Part shown: one piece after another, positions 47,424 to 55,214 of the stretch
Position numbering within the stretch: position 1 is the stretch's first letter
How the letters are laid out: each line of letters starts with the position of its first letter
Origin: Halobacillus yeomjeoni
GTDB taxonomy: Bacteria > Bacillota > Bacilli > Bacillales > Halobacillaceae
DNA length: 64,000 nt
NCBI RefSeq assembly: GCF_020171525.1
Contig: NZ_JAIVAI010000003.1
Span: 1-64,000 of the forward strand
Direction of reading: 5' to 3'
The notes under the pieces: model-generated
What the model saw: only the letters and a program-made list of their open reading frames with translations
Databases searched by the model: none
What the model was told of the DNA's origin: nothing
Translations under genes and position numbers: made by a program

Positions 47424-47431
47424 AAATTAAT

Positions 47432-47466
47432 AAAAGCGTGCTCCTTTTAAGAGGGAACACGCTTTT
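47432..47466 (-). terminator. yuzB terminator
   Basis: AAAAGCGTG...CACGCTTTT stem with TATTAATTT after it on the minus strand. Confidence 0.8.
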
Positions 47467-47478
47467 ATACATCTCATT

Positions 47479-47709
47479 TTATAGGGTCTCGTCCAGATGC
47501 TTATATATATTGTCTACTAACTCCTGCGGGGTGTCGGCCATTACTCTTTCCCCATCGACAAGAGCATATATGAATTGGGAGCAAATTCCACAGTTACTTA
47601 AACAACCGTATTCTACAACATCGAGATCTGGATCTTTTTCAAGCTTTTCAAATGCTTCTTGAGCACCGTTGACTAAATTATTTACACAGAATTCAATTAA
47701 TGGATTCAT
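47479..47709 (-). CDS. yuzB: YuzB, DUF1450 protein
   Basis: A 76-residue protein beginning [12 protein letters not shown] with [14 protein letters not shown] (~35-48), three clustered cysteines typical of DUF1450. A metal or redox role is plausible but unproven. ATG at 47709 follows GAGGTGAG. Confidence 0.92.
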   Translation of the reverse strand: MNPLIEFCVNNLVNGAQEAFEKLEKDPDLDVVEYGCLSNCGICSQFIYALVDGERVMADTPQELVDNIYKHLDETL

Positions 47710-47789
47710 CCTTCTCACCTCGTCTTTTCTGGATGAAACCCTATTCTTTCAATAGTTTACCACAGGGAATACAGAAAACATACCACCAT

Positions 47790-48119
47790 TCAGGAATTCG
47801 TAACTGCTTGAATCCCATGACTTTCCAAAGCTTTATATATATCCTTTAACCTGGGATTACCTTCTCCCACTATTTCTCCATTGACCAGTACAAGTGGATA
47901 AAATAACTCTTCATCGAACAATTGACTGAGAATCTCTTCGTCTGCTCCAGGCTGGTTTTCCGTATGAATATCATAATACGTGTAAGATATCCCCTCAGTA
48001 CCATACTTCCGGGCCACAGCTGCCTGGATCCACTCAAAGGTTTCTTTCGACCCAGGAGCATTCACGCAACTAGCACACTTCACTTCTGCCCCATAAACGC
48101 TCACATTGACTTCCCCCAT
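47790..48119 (-). CDS. yuzD: YuzD, DUF1462 disulfide/thioredoxin-like protein
   Basis: A 109-residue protein. VYGAEVKCASCVNAPGSKET (~8-27) holds a CxxC, and YPLVLVNGEIVGEGNPRLKD (~74-93) resembles a glutaredoxin-type cis-proline and binding loop. Likely a small redox protein; in B. subtilis it also neighbours yutI. GGGGGA precedes the ATG. Confidence 0.9.
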   Translation of the reverse strand: MGEVNVSVYGAEVKCASCVNAPGSKETFEWIQAAVARKYGTEGISYTYYDIHTENQPGADEEILSQLFDEELFYPLVLVNGEIVGEGNPRLKDIYKALESHGIQAVTNS

Positions 48120-48289
48120 GTTTCATCGTCCCCCTTAATATATATCGAAAAATAGATCTATTTCCATTTTACAAAAGGAATAAAAAAAGATAAAATGAAA
48201 ATGGTTCTCAATAACATAACAATTGAACAACAATAGATTTTTCTGATTATTCGTTTTATAATGGTGTTACAGAAAGGGGAAGATTGAAC

Positions 48290-48511
48290 ATGCATGAACA
48301 AGTTCAAGAAGTTTTGAACAAGCTTCGCCCATTTTTACTTCGTGACGGGGGAGACGTTGAATTAGTGGATGTGGAAGATGGAATCGTACGTCTACGTTTG
48401 ATGGGGGCTTGCGGCAACTGCCCAAGTTCAACCATTACACTGAAAGCAGGAATCGAGCGTGCACTGGCACAGGAAGTTCCTGGTATATATGAAGTAGAAC
48501 AAGTGTTTTAA
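48290..48511 (+). CDS. yutI: NifU C-terminal-domain Fe-S scaffold (YutI)
   Basis: A 73-residue NFU domain: [20 protein letters not shown] (~10-29) and [20 protein letters not shown] (~36-55) with the cluster-binding CxxC. Serves in Fe-S assembly or delivery. ATG at 48290 is 9 nt after AAGGGGA; an in-frame TTG two codons earlier is less likely. Confidence 0.95.
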   Translation: MHEQVQEVLNKLRPFLLRDGGDVELVDVEDGIVRLRLMGACGNCPSSTITLKAGIERALAQEVPGIYEVEQVF

Positions 48512-48520
48512 TACATGATT

Positions 48521-48556
48521 AAAGCAGCCTTTCGAGTGAAAGGCTGCTTTTTTTAT
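48521..48556. terminator. Bidirectional terminator
   Basis: AAAGCAGCCTTTC stem and complement around GAGT with T7 on the plus strand, between convergent genes. Confidence 0.9.
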
Positions 48557-49518
48557 TGTACAGGGGTCAAGAGCTTCTTTCCTTCGAAACAGCGAACAAT
48601 GTTATCCAAACACAACTCCATCATCCGATTACGTGTTTCAATCGATGCTGAGCCGATATGTGGTAGACAAACCACTTGATCTAATCCAAGTAATGGGTGG
48701 GATGGATCAATGGGTTCGTTTTCAAACACATCCAATCCAGCTCCAGCAATTACTCCACTTTTCACTGCATCAAATAATGCTTTTTCATCCATTGTTTTAC
48801 CTCTTGAAGTATTAATGAAAATGGCATCACTCTTCATCTTCTCGAATGCAGCTTTGTTGAATATGTGATATGTATCCTCTGTCAGAGGTGCCATACTTAA
48901 AACAAAATCGGATTGATTCAACAATTCATCAAACGATACATAGGATGCCCCCAGCGTTTCTTCGGCTTCCGTTTTTCGTGAGCGGTTGTGATAGAGGATC
49001 TTCATACCAAAACCTTTTGCCCTTCTGGCCACAGCTTCCCCGATTCTCCCCATCCCGAAGATACCGATCGTTTTATGGTGAACCTCTTTTCCTGCAAGTA
49101 AAAGAGGTGACCAATGCTCCCATTTTCCCTCTTCAATATACTTTTGGGCTTCCACTATTCTTCGGGCTGAGGAAAGCAGTAAACCGAATGTAAGATCTGC
49201 TGTTGTTTCGGTTAGTACATCAGGCGTATTGGTTACAGCCACTCCATGTTTATTGGCCGCACGAACATCAACATTGTCATAACCTACAGCTAGATTGGCT
49301 ACGATCTTCAAATTTTGCGAATTTCGAATTAGGGACTCATCAACAGGATCTGTCAACATGGTCAGCATACCGTCTACTTTCCTGCTCTTCTCCTTCAACA
49401 TCGATTCCGGAATTGGTGTGTGTTCATCTTCCCAGACATCAAACACCAACCGATCGCGATAAGAATCAAGGATTTCACTCGGTAACTGACGTGTGATTAA
49501 AACCTTTGGCTTCTCCAT
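48553..49518 (-). CDS. D-2-hydroxyacid dehydrogenase (glyoxylate/hydroxypyruvate reductase type)
   Basis: A 321-residue NAD(P)-dependent reductase. Cofactor motif GIFGMGRIGEAVARRAKGFG (~153-172) and catalytic Arg/Glu/His positions in NTSRGKTMDEKAL (~233), VFENEPIDPSHPLL (~264) and LPHIGSASIETR (~283). Substrate not fixed by sequence; related to YoaD/YvcT/GyaR. Third of three consecutive ATGs chosen for spacing to GGAGG. Confidence 0.93.
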   Translation of the reverse strand: MEKPKVLITRQLPSEILDSYRDRLVFDVWEDEHTPIPESMLKEKSRKVDGMLTMLTDPVDESLIRNSQNLKIVANLAVGYDNVDVRAANKHGVAVTNTPDVLTETTADLTFGLLLSSARRIVEAQKYIEEGKWEHWSPLLLAGKEVHHKTIGIFGMGRIGEAVARRAKGFGMKILYHNRSRKTEAEETLGASYVSFDELLNQSDFVLSMAPLTEDTYHIFNKAAFEKMKSDAIFINTSRGKTMDEKALFDAVKSGVIAGAGLDVFENEPIDPSHPLLGLDQVVCLPHIGSASIETRNRMMELCLDNIVRCFEGKKLLTPVQ

Positions 49519-49685
49519 CATCATACCTCCGTTTTTTTCTTACAGTTTACCATACCATTCACCTTCAAGATATTTGTCACGGGCAAGCAAAGAATCTGAT
49601 ATACTTATGGTACCCCTCCCGTTTGTCTATAATGGAGGATGGGTAGTGAACACAGAAAGATATGTTGAGTTGGGAGGTTTTCATT

Positions 49686-50201
49686 ATGGCAAAAGAAAAC
49701 AATATAACTGCGCTTGAAACGACTGCTAGAGAATGGATTACAGAACGTGGTGTCACTATTGAAGATATGGCAGAGCTTGTTTATTACCTACAATCGAAAT
49801 ACCACGAAAACCTGACGATGGACGAATGTCGTCACAATGTGAATCGTGTCTTGAAAAAAAGAGAAGTTCAAAATGCTATCTTAACTGGAATACAATTGGA
49901 TAAATTAGCGGAACAGAACAAACTGGAAGAACCATTACAAAAAACAATTGAAACCGATGAAGGTTTATATGGTGTTGATGAAATCATCGCCTTTTCCATA
50001 GTAAATGTTTATGGGTCCATCGGATTCACAAATTACGGTTACATTGATAAACAAAAGCCCGGGGTCTTAAAGCGCCTCAATGATAAATCAACTGGAGAGT
50101 GTCATACGTTTCTAGATGACATCGTCGGAGCTATAGCGGCAGCCGCTTCCAGCCGCCTTGCCCACAGCATTGAAGGAGACACAGACCCTGAAGAAGATTA
50201 A
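49686..50201 (+). CDS. yutG: Phosphatidylglycerophosphatase A-like protein (YutG)
   Basis: A 171-residue PgpA-related protein. Recognisable pieces are ETDEGLYGVDEIIAFSIVNV (~97-116), YGSIGFTNYGYIDKQKPG (~117-134) and HTFLDDIVGAIAAAASSRLA (~146-165). PgpA dephosphorylates phosphatidylglycerol phosphate; YutG-type proteins are soluble relatives of uncertain activity. ATG at 49686 is 8 nt after GGGAGG. Confidence 0.88.
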   Translation: MAKENNITALETTAREWITERGVTIEDMAELVYYLQSKYHENLTMDECRHNVNRVLKKREVQNAILTGIQLDKLAEQNKLEEPLQKTIETDEGLYGVDEIIAFSIVNVYGSIGFTNYGYIDKQKPGVLKRLNDKSTGECHTFLDDIVGAIAAAASSRLAHSIEGDTDPEED

Positions 50202-50209
50202 TATTTAAT

Positions 50210-50240
50210 AAAGCCATGCGAGAGCATGGCTTTTTTTATT
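50210..50240 (+). terminator. yutG terminator
   Basis: AAAGCCATGC-GAGA-GCATGGCTTT stem with T7. Confidence 0.92.
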
Positions 50241-50324
50241 TTCTGAAACCTTTTTGTGGTTCAAGACGTACAAATACTATCTACTCTAAATGCCATATAA
50301 GGAAAATAAAGGGAGGAAGTATAC

Positions 50325-51887
50325 GTGTCACTTTTAAAACGAAGCATTGTCTGGCTTGCCCCACTCATCATCATTTTAACGGGCGTGGGAATTCTATTTG
50401 CAAAAAATTATAACGAAGTAACGGAGCCACCCAGCGAAGAATGGAGCAGACCTTTACAAATAGCCACAACTCCCTCTTCTAAACAACCTTCCGTCACAGA
50501 GACGAAACAAGACCAGCTCTCTGTTTCTTATTTAACTGAAACAGGCGCTGCCCATAAAACTTACAACGAAGACCTTCGTCTAATAGATGAGACCTATTAT
50601 GATATCCCGGTGGATAAATTCACACGCATACATATTGAGGATAACCAAATGGTCTATGCTGATTACTATGGTCTGTACAATGGGAAGACGAACGAAAAAA
50701 TTGTAGACATTACAGGGTTTTATCCTTTAAAGAATCATGTATTTTATAGAGATGAGTCAGCTATTCATAAATTGGATATGGAAACCCTCAAGTCATCCCC
50801 TGTCCTGAAATTAAAAGATGAGAAAGCATCTGTTTATTTTCATGAAATGGAAGACCAGGTTCACCTTATGACGGAACATCGAAAGACAAATGAACATCAC
50901 ATCACTTTTTATTCCTTGGAAAATGCAGAATTTACAAGCATTGATTCGACTACACTGAATTTGGATGCTTCAGAAGAGTTACAAGAGCTGCTCTTTTCCA
51001 TAAATAACGATACTTACTCCCTTCTTATCAGCACTGTACAAAAAACGAATATGGAGGGAAATGTAAGGTATTTTTATTACTTTGATCAAACAGCTATAGG
51101 GAAAAATCCTGAACTTACAGAATTAAATTTTCCAGATCCACATGGTACTGAAAACCTGAAAGAAATCTCAGATATCGAACTGAGAACTGACACTGGGCAG
51201 ACATCAGTGTTGTTCAAAGCCTTCGGTGCTACGAAGACTCAATTCAAAGCGCCCGCTCAGTTCAATATCTACCAAGCCACGTTAAAAAATGATCAAGTCG
51301 GGACAGTAATGAGGTTAAGCAATACACCGAAACATTCAAGCAACCCTGCTTGGTATGATGAGAAAACCATCACATGGCTCGATGTCGAAAGTGGAAGCAA
51401 TCCCTTATATCTTTCTTCAGGAAAGGACCACTTGATACAAAGTGCCCCTTTCTTAACAACGGATTATTTTCTGCAGGCATTAGGAAAGACGATGGGGATG
51501 TTGACGTACGGACTGTTTGGAGTAATGATTTCTGTCCTTTGGTTCATTTGGCCGCTTCTGTTTATTGTGATTCTTTCCTTTACAAACAGTCGGGCGATGG
51601 ACCATGAGCATTCCTGGGTGTTATATGCAGGGGCTGCTATTTATATCGCAGCTGCTGTCATCTTTAAAAATCAGTTGGTTACAGAAGCTGCATTATCAAG
51701 AGCACCAGAGTATTTAAGTTTTACAGGAAGTACACTGACTTACCTTTTCGGATTCGCCTTGCTCTCCTTCGGGATATTAAAAATCGGTGCGAAAGTGAGA
51801 GACTGGTCCATGTTCATCCAGCTCACCTACTTCATAGCCCTTCACGTAGCTTTTATGACCATTTTCTTCGGACCGTATCTCATCTAA
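50325..51887 (+). CDS. Large membrane protein of unknown function
   Basis: A 520-residue protein: an N-terminal membrane helix (~8-26), a ~350-residue extracytoplasmic part rich in beta strands with propeller-like phrases (MVYADYYGLYNGKTNEKIVD; DEKTITWLDVESGSNPLYLS), then four to five C-terminal helices (~385-520). The start is GTG (50325) after GGGAGG. No enzymatic motif seen. It sits between yutG and yutF, where B. subtilis has no such gene that I recall, so it may be lineage-specific; a sensor or envelope-associated role would be a guess. Confidence 0.85.
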   Translation: MSLLKRSIVWLAPLIIILTGVGILFAKNYNEVTEPPSEEWSRPLQIATTPSSKQPSVTETKQDQLSVSYLTETGAAHKTYNEDLRLIDETYYDIPVDKFTRIHIEDNQMVYADYYGLYNGKTNEKIVDITGFYPLKNHVFYRDESAIHKLDMETLKSSPVLKLKDEKASVYFHEMEDQVHLMTEHRKTNEHHITFYSLENAEFTSIDSTTLNLDASEELQELLFSINNDTYSLLISTVQKTNMEGNVRYFYYFDQTAIGKNPELTELNFPDPHGTENLKEISDIELRTDTGQTSVLFKAFGATKTQFKAPAQFNIYQATLKNDQVGTVMRLSNTPKHSSNPAWYDEKTITWLDVESGSNPLYLSSGKDHLIQSAPFLTTDYFLQALGKTMGMLTYGLFGVMISVLWFIWPLLFIVILSFTNSRAMDHEHSWVLYAGAAIYIAAAVIFKNQLVTEAALSRAPEYLSFTGSTLTYLFGFALLSFGILKIGAKVRDWSMFIQLTYFIALHVAFMTIFFGPYLI

Positions 51888-51896
51888 GACGGTAAT

Positions 51897-51930
51897 GTCT
51901 GGTGAGGAGACTCCCGTGGGTAGTACATGG
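51897..51930 (+). repeat. Fragment of the repeat core
   Basis: GAGACTCCCGTGGGTAGTAC (51908-51927) closely follows the 5' half of the core in element D (GAGACTCCTGTGGGATAAAG...TACAT). No terminal repeats are seen, so it is a solo remnant between a stop codon and a terminator. Confidence 0.5.
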
Positions 51931-51949
51931 TTAGTTAGAGCCAACAAAA

Positions 51950-51976
51950 AAGCCACCAGATAGGTGGCTTTTCTTA
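51950..51976. terminator. Bidirectional terminator before yutF
   Basis: AAGCCACC-AGAT-AGGTGGCTT stem with A6 on one side and TTTTCTT on the other. Confidence 0.88.
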
Positions 51977-52741
51977 TGCTTTCAACCAGTCGATTAAGTT
52001 TTTACTTTTGTAGGTCGGCTGTTTATCCATGCCTTTGATCTCTTCAAAGGTGCTGACCCCTGTCTCCAACATAAGAGTATCGATTCCTGCATGAATCCCT
52101 GCAAGAATATCTGTATTGTAATTATCTCCTACTAAGAGTGCCTCTTCTTTTGGAAATCCGAGTTGATTCAATGCCTGATTCATGATGATTGCTTCAGGCT
52201 TGCCGATAAAAGTGGGTTCGACCCCTGTACTGACAGTGATGACAGACGTCATAGCTCCATTCCCAGGTAACATTCCCCTTTCGGTAGGGATAGCGATATC
52301 TCCGTTCGTACTTAAAAGCTCTGCCCCGTTCCTCACGTTCAAACAAGCTTTCACATACTTCTCATAATTAATTTCTCTGTCAATCCCAATAACCACATAA
52401 TCCGCTTTCTCCTCGACAAGCCGATGCCCTTCTTGTCGGATGGCATCCCGCAAGCCTTCCTCTCCAATAACAAAAACGTCTGCACACTTTTTCTGTTCTG
52501 AGATGTAAGAAGCAGTAGCCATGCTGCTTGTAAAGACTTGCTCTGAATCTGCGTGAACACCTAAATTATTGAGCTTTTCAGCAATTTGTTCTGGACGTTT
52601 TGAAGAATTGTTCGTCAAATACAGGAAAGGTTTACCGTTCTTTTTCAGGTGATCCACAAACTCTTTGGCACCCTCTATACGTTCAGTTCCTCTATACATC
52701 GTTCCATCTAAATCAATGATATATGCTTGATATGACTTCAT
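51974..52741 (-). CDS. yutF: HAD-family NagD-like phosphatase (YutF)
   Basis: A 255-residue HAD type IIA phosphatase. Motif I IIDLDGTMYRGTERI (~8-22), motif II FLYLTNNSSKRPEQIA (~40-55), lysine in IGKPEAIIM (~178) and motif IV LLVGDNYNTDILAGIHAGID (~199-218). Acts on small phosphoesters such as p-nitrophenyl phosphate in vitro. ATG at 52741 follows AAGGAG. Follows yutE by about 30 nt on the same strand. Confidence 0.94.
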   Translation of the reverse strand: MKSYQAYIIDLDGTMYRGTERIEGAKEFVDHLKKNGKPFLYLTNNSSKRPEQIAEKLNNLGVHADSEQVFTSSMATASYISEQKKCADVFVIGEEGLRDAIRQEGHRLVEEKADYVVIGIDREINYEKYVKACLNVRNGAELLSTNGDIAIPTERGMLPGNGAMTSVITVSTGVEPTFIGKPEAIIMNQALNQLGFPKEEALLVGDNYNTDILAGIHAGIDTLMLETGVSTFEEIKGMDKQPTYKSKNLIDWLKA

Positions 52742-52774
52742 CCTGATCTCCTTACTAACCTTCATTTCACTTTC

Positions 52775-53209
52775 TTACTTAGAAAAAGCTGAGACTGGCC
52801 CCAGTTCATTCGTTAAATAATCACGGATTCTGTTCGGAAAAGCTTCTATAGAAGGCATTTGCTCGTTCCATACTTTCTTTAGTTCCTCGTGATCAATGGA
52901 ATCGTAATGTTGCACGACACTCTTGCGCAGTCTTATGAATGACTTGTAATTTTCCATTTCCTCTTCGGGCAGGACTTGTTCATCCGTCAGAATGTCGATA
53001 ATGTCTTCATAACTTCCTGGATCTCTCATGATAAAACCGTCGATCATCATATTGCCTACATCAATAATGGCTTCTATATTGATATGCGTCATACGTTCCA
53101 ATGCCAGCAATTCATTAAAGTCATTGAATTTTTGAGAGGAGACGCTATGTAAAACCTTCTCCATATACTGCAATATCTGTTCAATTTTTTCACGATCTAC
53201 AAAGTACAT
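52775..53209 (-). CDS. yutE: HepT-like HEPN-domain protein (YutE, DUF86)
   Basis: A 144-residue helical protein beginning MYFVDREKIEQIL. The HEPN motif RKSVVQHYDS (~103-112) keeps the R-x5-H-Y arrangement of HepT ribonuclease toxins. Those normally pair with an MNT nucleotidyltransferase antitoxin; none is adjacent here, and in Bacillus this is a stable core gene, so a housekeeping role is likely. ATG at 53209 is 7 nt after GAGGAGG. Upstream of yutF on the same strand. Confidence 0.9.
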   Translation of the reverse strand: MYFVDREKIEQILQYMEKVLHSVSSQKFNDFNELLALERMTHINIEAIIDVGNMMIDGFIMRDPGSYEDIIDILTDEQVLPEEEMENYKSFIRLRKSVVQHYDSIDHEELKKVWNEQMPSIEAFPNRIRDYLTNELGPVSAFSK

Positions 53210-53397
53210 TTTCATACCTCCTCTTACTTCTGAACGAATCTTTCTCATCCACATAATAACATAACCCTGATCAACAACTAAAAGCAAACCACCTTAGTAC
53301 GACTATGATATAAGGGTTTGGGCATACTAGTGTCAGCATGTTTTAATCGACCTCAACATACATGAGATATTCTTTTTTAAAAAGGAGTTGAAGATAA

Positions 53398-53664
53398 ATG
53401 GGCGAAAGACCCCTTATTGAAGATATCACACAAAATACAAGCACCCGTTTTGTATCTTTTACTGCTGGAAACCACCGCTTTGAACTTGCACTCATGAAAG
53501 CAGAGTATTTTAAAAATCAAACGATGGTCATCAACCTCCATAAGAACCGACAGGCTTTACTGGATTTGGAAAACATAAAAAGGGATGGTCATTTAGAGCA
53601 CATTTTTCAATTGAGTGCATTAGAAGCTGAAGAACTTAGAAATTACCTCCCTGACTTACTTTAA
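53398..53664 (+). CDS. DUF3055-like small protein
   Basis: An 88-residue protein with a beta-rich middle (STRFVSFTAGNHRFELALMK) and a C-terminal helix HIFQLSALEAEELRNYLPD. It resembles the DUF3055/SAV0927 family from memory. AAAGGAG is 10 nt before the ATG. An 11-C tract follows 30 nt after the stop. Confidence 0.8.
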   Translation: MGERPLIEDITQNTSTRFVSFTAGNHRFELALMKAEYFKNQTMVINLHKNRQALLDLENIKRDGHLEHIFQLSALEAEELRNYLPDLL

Positions 53665-53744
53665 AAGTCACCAGGTCACCTTAAGTAATACTTCCCCCCC
53701 CCCCTTGATGTCAGTTTAGAGTCAAGTGGATAAGAGAATAAAAA

Positions 53745-53780
53745 AACCTCCTCTGTGAAAAATAAAAGAAAGGAGGTTTC
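53745..53780. promoter_or_regulatory. Hairpin that overlaps a Shine-Dalgarno; minus-strand terminator-like
   Basis: AAACCTCCT (53749-53757) is complementary to AGGAGGTTT (53772-53780). On the plus strand the second arm is the Shine-Dalgarno of the gene at 53787, which would be masked by pairing; on the minus strand the stem is followed by T7 like a terminator. Confidence 0.55.
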
Positions 53781-53786
53781 TTACTT

Positions 53787-54077
53787 ATGGGTAAAAATGA
53801 TAAAAAGAAGTATTCTGATTTTGCCAATGTGGAAGCACAAAGAAACTTTTTAACTCCAGAACAATTGCCTGAGGGTCCTTACGGAGCACCACGCAATAAG
53901 TATGAGCCGGTTTCGAATGAAAAAAGCTCCCCGTGGACAGAGTCTCAAAGATATTACAGTGCTTTCAATTATGAATACAAAGCGCTGCATCAGGACCTTC
54001 AACGCCAGGAAGATGGTGCTCATCCTATCCATGATGAGAAGAACAAGGATATCAAACCCTCAGAAGAACATGAGTAA
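53787..54077 (+). CDS. Small hydrophilic cytosolic protein
   Basis: A 96-residue Lys/Glu/Tyr-rich protein. NFLTPEQLPEGPYGAP (~21-36) and SAFNYEYKALHQDL are the most distinctive parts and resemble small 'cytosolic proteins' annotated in Bacillaceae. No fold or function can be named. AAAGGAGG precedes the ATG but lies in the hairpin described at 53745. Confidence 0.75.
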   Translation: MGKNDKKKYSDFANVEAQRNFLTPEQLPEGPYGAPRNKYEPVSNEKSSPWTESQRYYSAFNYEYKALHQDLQRQEDGAHPIHDEKNKDIKPSEEHE

Positions 54078-54082
54078 AATAA

Positions 54083-54113
54083 AAACCGACGCGCTGATAC
54101 CAGCTCGTCGGTT
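54083..54113. terminator. Bidirectional terminator before yutD
   Basis: AAACCGACG...CGTCGGTTT stem between convergent genes, with T-runs on both strands. Confidence 0.8.
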
Positions 54114-54388
54114 TATTGGTTTACTCTTTTCAAAACAAAATAAGGGCAGCCGAAATTGCAGTACTCATATAAATAATCCTCGAGAGTACTGATTTTTGTA
54201 TCGAACGTGGCTTTGGAGTTTTGATCATCATAAAAACCTTTTAAGCGCAGTTGACCATAACCCCAGTCTCCTACGATAAAATCGTATTTATTCAATATTT
54301 CACTGAAACGCCCTTCTACTTCTTCCTGTTGAAAACCTTCACGGTAATCTTCTACAACTTCATACTTTTTCCCGAACAGTTCTAACAC
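54113..54388 (-). CDS. yutD: YutD, DUF1027 protein
   Basis: A 91-residue protein. YDFIVGDWGYGQLRLKGFYD (~33-52), KATFDTKISTLEDYLYEYCN (~58-77) and FGCPYFVLKRV are the family signature. The start is GTG at 54388, 6 nt after AGAGGTG; the open frame continues upstream to 54640 but only across the divergent lipoprotein gene's start, so that extension is spurious. Function unknown. Confidence 0.93.
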   Translation of the reverse strand: MLELFGKKYEVVEDYREGFQQEEVEGRFSEILNKYDFIVGDWGYGQLRLKGFYDDQNSKATFDTKISTLEDYLYEYCNFGCPYFVLKRVNQ

Positions 54389-54515
54389 AAAATCACCTCT
54401 TATTCTCTTTTTAGTGTACCATAATTCAATCCTTGCTAGGAAATCAAAATACATCGGTATGAATACAACAAAATCGTCCAATCTAATGTTATAACCTAAA
54501 TCACCAGGAGGAATC

Positions 54516-55136
54516 ATGATGAAGAACATAATCAATATATGTTTGATACTCGGGCTTATTCTCCTTTTCGCAAGCGGCTGCGCAGAAAATGCAAAAGAAG
54601 AAACGAAAATGCAGGAAGATACGCTCAATGGAAATGCCATGGACAGTTACGAAGATGAATTAATGGACGGCCAAGTCGGTTATGTCCGTTTCAAGAAAGA
54701 CCAATTGGACCAACGTGTAGAAAAGAACCGTGTAATCAAAGTGAATCGTGAACAAGTAGCGGACATGATTTCAAGGATGATTCTTCGTTACGAAGGTTTC
54801 GAAGATGTTGCGACTTTAGTTACAGACAATGAAGTTCTTATTGCATATCAGAAGCCAGAAAACCATAGTCGTGAAGAAGCAGCAGATATGGTGCAAAAAA
54901 CCGCTTATTCGATGGTACCAAGCTTTTACCATGTGTATGTCTCTGACGACCCTGCATCTTTTGGAGACATCCAGAGCGTCAGCACCTCTACCGTTTACGA
55001 TGAAGAATATAAGGAAGTCATTGATAGTATCGTACAAAAACTGAAAAAGTCACCGCAAGGGAAAGTTCCGGAAAATAACATGAACCAGCCGGATGTCGGA
55101 CCCAATATGGATATGACCAACAAGCGTGACCATTAA
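54516..55136 (+). CDS. yutC: YhcN/YlaJ-family sporulation lipoprotein (YutC-like)
   Basis: A 206-residue lipoprotein: signal helix, lipobox ASGC (~20-23) and a YhcN/YlaJ domain (~60-170) with VNREQVADMISRMILRYEGF and DVATLVTDNEVLIAYQKPEN. Members are found in spores and influence germination or outgrowth. AGGAGGAATC precedes a double ATG. Divergent from yutD. Confidence 0.88.
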   Translation: MMKNIINICLILGLILLFASGCAENAKEETKMQEDTLNGNAMDSYEDELMDGQVGYVRFKKDQLDQRVEKNRVIKVNREQVADMISRMILRYEGFEDVATLVTDNEVLIAYQKPENHSREEAADMVQKTAYSMVPSFYHVYVSDDPASFGDIQSVSTSTVYDEEYKEVIDSIVQKLKKSPQGKVPENNMNQPDVGPNMDMTNKRDH

Positions 55137-55214
55137 GGATTTCCTGACTTTAACAATCATAACCAGTGGGGTTTTGTTGAAGCTAAAGGTATCAAACGTT
55201 GTAGGTGAGTAAAA

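Noticed and set aside
31998-47431. Repeated GC-rich blocks considered as a CRISPR array or as repeats of an integron
   Set aside because: Copies are kilobases apart, differ in length, have terminal inverted repeats and flanking duplications, and lack regular spacers or cas/integrase genes.
54389-54640. N-terminal extension of yutD to 175 residues
   Set aside because: The added segment is antisense to the start of the divergent lipoprotein gene; GTG at 54388 with AGAGGTG and the family's normal length of ~90 residues fit better.
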